DNA of 12,638 bases from an uncultured Sphingomonadales bacterium (GTDB taxonomy: Bacteria > Pseudomonadota > Alphaproteobacteria > Sphingomonadales > Sphingomonadaceae). The translations under genes and the position numbers were made by a program. Of the stretch, positions 7,043-12,638 are shown in pieces (positions within the stretch are counted from its first letter, which is position 1; every line of letters starts with the position of its first letter). The notes beneath the pieces are model-generated. The model had not been told where the DNA came from and made no database searches. It saw nothing but the letters and a program-made list of their open reading frames with translations. Location: the NCBI GenBank assembly GCA_937898525.1, contig CALCBC010000091.1:1-12638 (forward strand), given 5' to 3'.

Positions 7043-7939
7043 TCAGGCGACGAGCGCACGCTCCGGCGATGCGCGCAGGCGAGCGATGTCGCGTGCGGGC
7101 GGCTCGCCGAAATGGCGGCGGTATTCGCGACTGAACTGGGACGGACTCTCGTAGCCCACACGGAACGCCGCTGTGGTCGCGTCGAGCCCGGCTACCAGCA
7201 TCAGGCTGCGCGCGTCCTGCAAGCGCAGCTGCTTCTGGAACTGCAGCGGCGTCATCGCGGTTACGGCGCGGAAATGCTCGTGCAGGCTCGAAGGGCTCAT
7301 GCCCACGGCCGCCGCCAGACGACTCATGCTGAAGGGCTCACGAAAATGTTGGCGGATCCACGCTATCGCGCGGCCGACCTGAGCCAGGCCGCCCCGGCTT
7401 GCAGTAATCTGTCGCATCCGCGCCCCGTGCGGTCCGGCGAGCAACCGGTAGAGGATCTCCTGCTCGGCCAAAGGCGCGAGCACCGGCAGGGCCTCAGGAT
7501 CGTCGAGCAGGCGAAGCAGGCGCAGAGCGGCCTCGAGCAACCCGGCCTCGGCTTCGCCCACGGTCATGCCGAGCGACGGAGCCGATCCTGCCGGTGGCGC
7601 GACACGCTGCGCCAGCTCCCCGAGCACGACAGGGTCGAAGTTGAGCACGAAGCAGAGGTACGGCCGGTCCGGCGACGCTTCGACGACCCGGCCGGTGACG
7701 GGGAGGTCGTGGGTGACGATGCCGTATCGACCCGGCGAATACACGAACAGCTGGTCGCCCAGCTCGACTTGTTTCCGCCCCTGCACCACGAGGCAGAGCA
7801 GCGGCTGGTACACGTTCGGCATTGCCATGGTCGTGGTGGAGGATCGGACAAGCAGCAGCCGATCGACCGGCGTGGCCTGGATCCCCTCGCCCCCGGCATG
7901 GCGGGCGATCAACGATGCGATTTCGGCAAGCGGTTCCAT
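7043..7939 (-). CDS. AraC-family transcriptional regulator with AraC_N domain (YqhC-like)
   Basis: This is a transcription factor with an N-terminal AraC_N sensor domain and a C-terminal pair of helix-turn-helix motifs. With the ATG at 7939 (MEPLAEIASLIARHAGGEGI) it has 298 residues, typical of the family. A TTG at 8008 would add 23 residues; neither start has a strong ribosome binding site. The sensor part has VYQPLLCLVVQGRKQVELGD and YGIVTHDLPVTGRVVEASPD, hallmarks of AraC_N proteins. The DNA-binding part has MSRLAAAVGMSPSSLHEHFR (first helix-turn-helix) and AFRVGYESPSQFSREYRRHF (second), the conserved AraC signature. In E. coli, YqhC of this family activates aldehyde-reductase genes. Here the gene is divergent from a dehydrogenase/reductase cluster, which it probably controls. 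Confidence 0.93.
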   Translation of the reverse strand: MEPLAEIASLIARHAGGEGIQATPVDRLLLVRSSTTTMAMPNVYQPLLCLVVQGRKQVELGDQLFVYSPGRYGIVTHDLPVTGRVVEASPDRPYLCFVLNFDPVVLGELAQRVAPPAGSAPSLGMTVGEAEAGLLEAALRLLRLLDDPEALPVLAPLAEQEILYRLLAGPHGARMRQITASRGGLAQVGRAIAWIRQHFREPFSMSRLAAAVGMSPSSLHEHFRAVTAMTPLQFQKQLRLQDARSLMLVAGLDATTAAFRVGYESPSQFSREYRRHFGEPPARDIARLRASPERALVA

Positions 7940-8079
7940 CGGCAACAGCGGTCGTACGCGCACGTGGCGCTGGCAAGTCGTCTCCGGCCGTTCCGGAAGA
8001 TCAGGCAAGAATCCCGGCGCATCTGGCTAACGCTCCGCCACCCGGGCTCACACCTTGCGGTCGACGAAAGGAGACCAGC

Positions 8080-8811
8080 ATGAGCGAACTTTCGAACAAG
8101 GTAGTTTTGATCACCGGCGCTTCAAGCGGCATCGGCGAGGCGGCTGCGCGCGAGCTCGCCGCTGCGGGTGCCCGGCTGATGCTCGGCGCCCGTCGCGCCG
8201 ATCGGCTGGAGGCACTGGCGGGGACGCTGGGCGAAAACGTCGGCTGGGCGCGGCTCGACGTCACCGAGCGGGAAAGCTTCGCCGCATTCGTTGACGCGGC
8301 GATCGAGCGGTTCGGGCGCGTCGACGTCCTGGTCAACAACGCCGGCGTCATGCCGCTCTCGCCGCTTTCGGCGCTGCTTGTCGATCAGTGGGACTGGATG
8401 ATCGACGTCAACATCCGCGGCGTGCTTCACGGCATCGCCGCGGTGCTGCCGCGTTTCCAGGCGCAGGGTGCCGGGCATGTGATCAATGTCGCCTCGATCG
8501 GGGCTTACAGGGTGGTACCGACCGCCGCCGTCTATTGCGCGACGAAATACGCGGTCCGGGCGATCACCGATGGCCTCAGGCAGGAACACAGCGATATCCG
8601 CGCCACCGCCGTCTCTCCCGGCGTGACCGAATCCGAGCTCGCCGACACGATCACCGATCAGGCCACCAGGGCCATGATCGCCGAGTTCCGCGCCGCGGGC
8701 ATGCTCCGCGCGGACGCCATCGCCCGTGCGATCCGCTTCGCCATCGAGCAGCCGGCCGACGTCGACGTCAGCGAGATCGTCGTCCGGCCCACCGTCAGCA
8801 ACGTGATGTGA
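8080..8811 (+). CDS. Classical short-chain dehydrogenase/reductase (SDR), probably NADP(H)-dependent
   Basis: This is a soluble NAD(P)-dependent oxidoreductase of 243 residues, normal for a classical SDR. The ATG at 8080 follows a good ribosome binding site (AAGGAG at 8068-8073); the frame is open further left, but that part is antisense to the AraC gene. The dinucleotide-binding glycine motif TGASSGIG covers residues 12-19. A37-R38-R39 after the second strand suggests NADPH preference. NNAG is at 86-89, and the catalytic residues are N111, S139, Y152 and K156 (YCATK). The YdfG-like subgroup acts on hydroxy acids, aldehydes or ketones, but the substrate here is unknown. Twelve bases separate it from the aldo/keto reductase gene, so they are probably co-transcribed. 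Confidence 0.96.
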   Translation: MSELSNKVVLITGASSGIGEAAARELAAAGARLMLGARRADRLEALAGTLGENVGWARLDVTERESFAAFVDAAIERFGRVDVLVNNAGVMPLSPLSALLVDQWDWMIDVNIRGVLHGIAAVLPRFQAQGAGHVINVASIGAYRVVPTAAVYCATKYAVRAITDGLRQEHSDIRATAVSPGVTESELADTITDQATRAMIAEFRAAGMLRADAIARAIRFAIEQPADVDVSEIVVRPTVSNVM

Positions 8812-8823
8812 AAGGAAATGCGC

Positions 8824-9711
8824 ATGTCCATCGTCGACCAATCCGGAACGTACACGCTCGGCGGCCGCCAGGTGAAGCGGCTCGGCTACGGCGCCATGCA
8901 GCTCGCCGGCCCCGGCGTGTTCGGACCGCCCAGGGACCACGACGCCGCTCTCGCCGTCTTGCGCGAAGCGATTGCGCTCGGCATCGATCACATCGACACC
9001 AGCGACTTCTATGGCCCGCACGTCACCAACCGGCTGATCCGCGAGGCCCTCGCGCCCTATCCCGACGATCTGCTCATCGTGACGAAGGTCGGAGCACGGC
9101 GGGGGAGCGACGGATCGTGGATTCCCGCGGCGTCTCGCGAGGAGCTGCGGCAAGCGGTCCACGACAATCTGCGAAATCTCGGCGTCGAGGTGCTGGACGT
9201 CGTCAACATGCGCTTCTGGGGCGACGGCCATGGCCCGGCCGAAGGCAGCGTCGAGCCCGCGCTCACGGTCCTGGCCGAACTGCAGTCGGAGGGCCTGGTC
9301 CGCCACATTGGCCTCAGCAACGTGACGCCCGCCCAGGTCAGGGAGGCGCGCGGCCTCTGCGAGATCGCGTGCGTCCAGAACCAGTACAACCTGGCCCACC
9401 GCCACGACGATGCGCTGATCGACGACCTCGCGGAACAGGGGATCGCCTACGTCCCCTTCTTCCCGCTGGGCGGTTTCACTCCGCTGCAATCCTCGACCCT
9501 GTCCGAAGTGGCCGCCGGGCTCGGCGCCACGCCGATGCAGGTGGCGCTGGCCTGGCTGCTCCGACGTGCACCGAACATCCTGCTGATCCCGGGCACCTCG
9601 TCGGTCGCGCACTTGCGCGAGAATGTCGCCGCCGCAGCGATCGAGCTGCCCGCTTCAGCGATGGCCGCGCTGGACGGCATCGGCGCCCGCGCCTCCGCCT
9701 CTGGCGCCTGA
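8824..9711 (+). CDS. Aldo/keto reductase, close to E. coli YdbC/PdxI (pyridoxal reductase)
   Basis: This is an NADPH-dependent aldo/keto reductase of 295 residues folding as a TIM barrel. I prefer the ATG at 8824 because AAAGGA (8811-8816) is 7 bases upstream; the ATG at 8818 is too close to it. Segments such as RLGYGAMQLAGPGVFGPP, HIDTSDFYGPHVTN, AVHDNLRNLG and FFPLGGFTPLQSSTLSEVAA match, from memory, E. coli YdbC, which has been described as the pyridoxal reductase PdxI. D58, Y63 and K88 of the usual catalytic tetrad are present. The position of the usual active-site histidine holds R130 (VVNMRFWG), a feature I believe is shared by this subfamily. It could reduce pyridoxal or other aldehydes. 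The upstream SDR gene lies in the same probable operon. Confidence 0.94.
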   Translation: MSIVDQSGTYTLGGRQVKRLGYGAMQLAGPGVFGPPRDHDAALAVLREAIALGIDHIDTSDFYGPHVTNRLIREALAPYPDDLLIVTKVGARRGSDGSWIPAASREELRQAVHDNLRNLGVEVLDVVNMRFWGDGHGPAEGSVEPALTVLAELQSEGLVRHIGLSNVTPAQVREARGLCEIACVQNQYNLAHRHDDALIDDLAEQGIAYVPFFPLGGFTPLQSSTLSEVAAGLGATPMQVALAWLLRRAPNILLIPGTSSVAHLRENVAAAAIELPASAMAALDGIGARASASGA

Positions 9712-9926
9712 CGCGCCCGAGAGAAGCTCGGAAGGATTGGATCATGAACCACTGCACGCCCGGAAGGACCGTGCCTGTATGGCGGGCACATTCTGCGCAC
9801 ACTGCTCCCGAATGTGCCCGGGGCAGGTCACGGCGCGTGGAAGGACGCCATGGAGGAAGACATGCAATATCGTTCAGCCATTCGCTTCTCGCTGCGCTGC
9901 TCGCGGCGTTCGCCGGAGCAGGGCTG

Positions 9927-10373
9927 ATGGGCGAAGTTGCAAGGGCGGCTTCCCCGGATACCGAACGGATGGAGCGGAACCGGGCGCTGGTCGCCGAGAG
10001 TTTCGAGGCCTGGCGCAAGGGGACCGGAGGCCCGTTCGACCTGCTCGCGGACGACGCGAGCTGGACGATTACCGGCAACTCGATCACCGCTGGGACCTAT
10101 CCCTCGAAGGCCGAGTTCATCGAGCAGGTCATCCGGCCGTTCAACGCAAGGATGAACGGGCCCCTCATGCCGTCCGTGCGCCGGCTCTACGCGGACGGCG
10201 ACACGGTGGTCGCCTTCTTCGACGCCGCCGGCACCGCTCGCGACGGGCAGCCGTACGCCAACACCTATGTGTGGATCCTCGAGATGGAGGACGGCCGGAT
10301 CGTGCGGGTGCACGCCTTCCTCGACAGCATCGCGTTCGACGATCTCTGGCGCCGGGTGCCCGCGGAACCGTAG
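9927..10373 (+). CDS. NTF2/SnoaL-like protein, probably exported; N-terminus uncertain
   Basis: The intact part is a small alpha+beta cone-fold domain (NTF2/SnoaL family, about 130 residues). It contains RNRALVAESFEAWRKGTGGP, DDASWTITGNSITAGTYPSK and ANTYVWILEMEDGRIVRVHA, then FLDSIAFDD. Members include isomerases, dehydratases and non-catalytic binding proteins; the role here is unknown. The ATG at 9927 gives 148 residues but lies inside what looks like a signal peptide (LLAALLAAFAGAGLMGEVARA, then AS). In-frame starts further upstream are a GTG at 9837 with a weak site and an ATG at 9744 preceded by GGAAGGA. The best site, GGAGGA before the ATG at 9862, is in a different frame, suggesting a one-base deletion near 9886-9891. 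The gene lies between the AKR and the NmrA-like gene. Confidence 0.75.
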   Translation: MGEVARAASPDTERMERNRALVAESFEAWRKGTGGPFDLLADDASWTITGNSITAGTYPSKAEFIEQVIRPFNARMNGPLMPSVRRLYADGDTVVAFFDAAGTARDGQPYANTYVWILEMEDGRIVRVHAFLDSIAFDDLWRRVPAEP

Positions 10374-10550
10374 GCACGCGGCGCGCCCATGCGTTCAGCT
10401 GGTCGAACGGCAGCCGGCTGAACCTCCCGCCCTGGAAAGAACAGCGTCGAAGGGATCACCTTTCGGTCGAGGAAGGCGAACCCTTGATTCGAGCAGGCCA
10501 GCCTTTCGTCTGATGGCGAGGGGGGTGCCGACTGGGCATGGTCCGCTCCA

Positions 10551-10568
10551 CCGGCCGCTCGCGGCCGG
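10551..10568. repeat. Near-perfect GC-only palindrome in the gap before the NmrA-like gene
   Basis: CCGGCCGC-TC-GCGGCCGG is an 18-base inverted repeat with 8 matching bases on each side. As RNA it would form a 7-bp stem with a 4-base loop. It lies 30 bases upstream of the next start codon, with no T-tract after it. It could be an attenuating hairpin, a factor-dependent end of the upstream transcript, or a chance product of the high GC content. The remainder of 10374-10598 holds nothing else I can recognise. Confidence 0.35.
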
Positions 10569-10598
10569 GCGATTGCGCGAGGAGCGAAAAGACGGCCC

Positions 10599-11393
10599 AT
10601 GTTCCAGGTCGCGGTCATCGGCGGAACCGGTCTCGTCGGCGCCAGGGTCGTCTACGAGCTGCGCACCCGCGGTCACGAGGCCATCGCCGCAGCGCCAGGC
10701 ACAGGCGTCGACACGATCACCGGCGAGGGGCTCGACGACCTTCTCGCGAGCAGCGAGATCGTAGTCGACGTCTCCAACTCGCCATCGTTCGGCGCGCGGG
10801 AGGCGATGACCTTCTTCACGACAGCGGCGCGCAACATCGCTGAAGCGGAGAGGCGTGCGGACGTCAGGCATCACGTTGCGCTCTCGGTCGTCGGGACAGA
10901 CAGGATGCAGGCCAGCGGCTATTTCCGGGCCAGGCTGGCGCAGGAGCGGCTGGTCGCCGAGTCCGGCATTCCATACACGATCGTGCGGGCAGCCCCCGCT
11001 TTCGAATCTCTGAATGCGATCGCGCGCTTCTCGACCGTGGACGGGGCCGTGAGGCTGCCGCCTGTGGCGTTCCAGCCGGTGGCTGCGGACGACATCGCGC
11101 TGGCGCTTGTTGAGGCGGCGCTGTCGAATCCGGTCAACGGTGTGATCGAGATCGCTGGTCCCGAAGTCTTCACGCTCGACGAAGCCGTGCGCCGGGTCCT
11201 CGCGCGCGACGGAGACAAGCGTGAGGTCGTCGGCGACCCGGCGGCCGCCTTCCTGGGTGTCGAGATCGACGATTCGACGCTCGTTTCCAGCCCCGACGCG
11301 CGGCATGGCTCGACCACGCTCGCCCGGTGGCTCGACCACGCGCTTCCGCCGACTTCCGCGAAGCAGGCACGAGGAAGGAGTGCACTCTCATGA
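10599..11393 (+). CDS. NmrA-like atypical SDR, NAD(P)H-binding protein
   Basis: This protein of 264 residues has an N-terminal Rossmann fold: MFQVAVIGGTGLVGARVV, with the glycine motif GGTGLVG at residues 8-14. The body carries HHVALSVVGTDRMQASGYFR and LVAESGIPYTIVRAAPAFES, segments typical of the NmrA/atypical SDR group. That group includes quinone reductases and redox sensors. The classical YxxxK pair is not in the usual place, as expected for this group. Aggag (10580-10584) is 14 bases upstream of the ATG, rather far, so translation may be weak. The stop overlaps the GST start by 4 bases (ATGA at 11390-11393), so the two are translationally coupled. The exact reaction is unknown. Confidence 0.9.
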   Translation: MFQVAVIGGTGLVGARVVYELRTRGHEAIAAAPGTGVDTITGEGLDDLLASSEIVVDVSNSPSFGAREAMTFFTTAARNIAEAERRADVRHHVALSVVGTDRMQASGYFRARLAQERLVAESGIPYTIVRAAPAFESLNAIARFSTVDGAVRLPPVAFQPVAADDIALALVEAALSNPVNGVIEIAGPEVFTLDEAVRRVLARDGDKREVVGDPAAAFLGVEIDDSTLVSSPDARHGSTTLARWLDHALPPTSAKQARGRSALS

Positions 11394-12064
11394 AGCTCTA
11401 CTATGCGCGCGGCGCGTGCAGCCTTTCTGACCGGATCGCGCTGCACGAAGCCGGAATTCCGTTCGTGCAGGAGCGCGTCGACCTTGCGTCCGGGCTGACC
11501 GAGACCGGCCGCAACTTCCGCGAACTCAATCCCAAGGGCTACGTTCCGCTCCTCGTGCTCGACGACGGGCGGACGCTCACCGAGAACGTTGCGGTCCTCT
11601 CGCTGATCGCCGATCACGCTCCGCACTTGCAGCCCGAGGGGGACCTCGGGCGGATCCGGCTGCTCGAGGCGCTGTCGTTCATTTCGAGCGAGCTGCACGT
11701 GGCTTTCAAGCCGCTGTTCCGCGAGTCCGGCCAGACACGGCGCGAGGCTGCGCTCAACCGCATCGCCGGCCTCCTCCAGGTCCTGGCCGGCCAAGTGCGC
11801 GGCGACTTCCTTCTCGGCGGCCGCTTCACCGTGGCGGACGCTTACCTGTTCGTGGTCCTGCGCTGGGCGGGCCAGTTCGGGATCGTCGTCCCGGCCCGGC
11901 TCACGGACCACTTCCGGCGGGTCGAGGCAAGGCCGCTCGTCCGGCAGTCGCTGCGCGAAGAGGCCCTTCCCCCCGCCGCCGCCATCGGGCGGATCGGATC
12001 CGGGCTCGCCGCCGGCGCCCTCGGGGAGGTTCTTCGTTCCGCAAGCGCCGCCCGCGCGCGCTAG
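11390..12064 (+). CDS. Glutathione S-transferase, beta-class-like, with an extra C-terminal tail
   Basis: This cytosolic enzyme conjugates glutathione to electrophiles or acts as a peroxidase. The ATG at 11390 follows AAGGAG (11375-11380) and overlaps the preceding stop. The thioredoxin-fold domain begins MKLYYARGACSLSDRIALHE, with the beta-class active-site cysteine C10 followed by S11. NPKGYVPLLVLDDGRTLTEN holds the cis-proline and glutathione-binding region. The helical C-terminal domain has FLLGGRFTVADAYLFVVLRW, the conserved N-capping and hydrophobic-staple region. Family members usually stop near the RVEARPLVRQSLREEAL segment at about 200 residues. This protein runs on for 31 alanine/glycine/arginine-rich residues to a total of 224. 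The gene closes the plus-strand cluster. Confidence 0.94.
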   Translation: MKLYYARGACSLSDRIALHEAGIPFVQERVDLASGLTETGRNFRELNPKGYVPLLVLDDGRTLTENVAVLSLIADHAPHLQPEGDLGRIRLLEALSFISSELHVAFKPLFRESGQTRREAALNRIAGLLQVLAGQVRGDFLLGGRFTVADAYLFVVLRWAGQFGIVVPARLTDHFRRVEARPLVRQSLREEALPPAAAIGRIGSGLAAGALGEVLRSASAARAR

Positions 12065-12185
12065 AGCTTTTCCCGATGCTGGTTGCAGGCGAGATACGCA
12101 CCGTTTCGGCGGTTCTCTTCGGATGATCGCGTCGGTTCGAGCCGGTGCAAAGCCGCCCGCGCGGTCGGGACAAGGCTGGCTCCCC

Positions 12186-12211
12186 GGCCGTCTCTCCGAG
12201 CGCCGACGGCC
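12186..12211 (-). terminator. Possible hairpin after the outer-membrane-factor gene
   Basis: GGCCGTC (12186-12192) and GACGGCC (12205-12211) pair into a 7-bp stem with a 12-base loop. The hairpin begins 9 bases beyond the stop of the minus-strand gene, in the gap between two convergent genes. There is no T-tract, so it may be a hairpin for factor-dependent termination or RNA protection. The rest of 12065-12185 holds nothing I recognise. Confidence 0.3.
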
Positions 12212-12219
12212 ACGGTTCG

Positions 12220-12638
12220 TCACTGCCATCCGCCGCCGAGCGAGAGAAACAGCGTGACGAGATCGGTCGAGAGCTGGCCTTCGGTCTGGGCGAGCGCCGC
12301 CTCGGCGGACGAGAGCTGGCGTTCGGCGTCGAGCACGATCTGGAAGCTCTCACGCCCCGCCTCGTAGCGTATACGGGCGATGCGGGCGGCTTCGCGCGCC
12401 TGTTCCACTCCGCGTTCGAGCGCGGCGACGCGGTCGAGGGCGCGCGCGTAGCTGGTAAGCGCGCTCTCGGTTTCCTGCAGCGCGGTGAGCCAGGTGCGGT
12501 CGAACTCGGCGAGTGCGGCCTGTTGCGATGCTTCCGCCTGGGCGATCCTGGCGCGCGCGACCTCCGTGTTGGGGAAGGTCCAGGAGATCAGCGGGCCGAG
12601 GCTGTAGCGGAACGCCGCGCCGGAGCCGAGATCGCCGA
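12220..12638 (-). CDS. Outer-membrane factor of an efflux system, NodT family (C-terminal part, runs in from the right edge)
   Basis: The reading frame enters from the right edge and ends at the TGA at 12222-12220, giving about 138 residues with no internal stop. FRYSLGPLISWTFPNTEVAR is the family's second-half strand region. It is followed by long helical segments (LTALQETESALTSYARALDR) and by RIRYEAGRESFQIVLDAERQ, the repeat characteristic of OprM/NodT channels. The end, LFLSLGGGWQ, is the classic terminus of NodT-type lipoproteins. Its start and its partner pump genes would be to the right of the window. It is not the other end of the outer-membrane-factor gene at 1-430, because that gene runs out on the left in the same orientation. 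Confidence 0.93.
   Translation of the reverse strand, partial: GDLGSGAAFRYSLGPLISWTFPNTEVARARIAQAEASQQAALAEFDRTWLTALQETESALTSYARALDRVAALERGVEQAREAARIARIRYEAGRESFQIVLDAERQLSSAEAALAQTEGQLSTDLVTLFLSLGGGWQ

Noticed and set aside
8388..9743. A long open frame (661 codons in total) running through the SDR and AKR genes in another frame
   Set aside because: Only its last part, from about 9876, corresponds to a real protein (the NTF2-like domain); the rest is an Arg-rich shadow.
9748..9861. A frame reading PNVPGAGHGAWKDAMEED that slightly resembles the catalytic-histidine region of alpha/beta hydrolases
   Set aside because: The match is too short and generic, and no other hydrolase segment is found nearby. 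I leave 9712-9861 as intergenic or leader DNA.
12062..12090. TAGAGCTTTTCCCGATGCTGG, reminiscent of short intergenic repeats seen in some alphaproteobacteria
   Set aside because: Only one copy was noticed in the window and I cannot confirm a repeat family without a genome search.
1..12638. The window as a circular element with one outer-membrane-factor gene across the ends
   Set aside because: Joining the ends would give a channel of only about 283 residues, lacking roughly 180 of the usual 460-480, so the two fragments must be different genes.

Overview
The window is high-GC bacterial DNA. The protein families and gene order look like an alphaproteobacterium, most likely a sphingomonad; this is an inference from style, because no rRNA or other marker gene is present. 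I see no mobile element, tRNA, rRNA or CRISPR array, and no clearly new multi-gene system. The best candidates for a second look are a twin-dyad operator region, a putative electrophile-detoxification operon, and a cluster of decayed genes.

Left third (1-4961): a tripartite multidrug efflux operon on the minus strand, in the order membrane-fusion lipoprotein (4815-3643), RND pump of the HAE1 type (3639-427), and outer-membrane factor of the NodT type (430 to beyond the window edge). A TetR-family repressor gene (4962-5537) is divergent. Two copies of a 16-bp imperfect dyad lie between the two divergent genes and are the probable operators.

Middle (5538-7042): a stretch of decayed genes around one intact gene. 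It holds a frameshifted N-terminal piece of a cation diffusion facilitator, a C-terminal half of a response-regulator receiver domain, an intact dps gene (minus strand), and a scrambled, internally deleted remnant of a secreted alpha/beta hydrolase.

Right (7043-12064): an AraC-family regulator with an AraC_N domain (YqhC-like; minus strand) is divergent from a run of plus-strand genes. These are a classical short-chain dehydrogenase, an aldo/keto reductase close to E. coli YdbC/PdxI, an NTF2/SnoaL-like protein with a split signal peptide, an NmrA-like atypical SDR, and a beta-class glutathione S-transferase. The SDR and AKR are 12 bases apart, and the NmrA-like gene and GST overlap by 4 bases. 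Together they suggest a carbonyl/electrophile stress module controlled by the AraC-type protein. By family knowledge, E. coli YqhC controls aldehyde reductases; the link here is inference.

Right edge (12220-12638): the C-terminal end of another NodT-type outer-membrane factor on the minus strand, implying a second efflux operon to the right. Thus the window is bracketed by two outer-membrane-factor genes in the same orientation.
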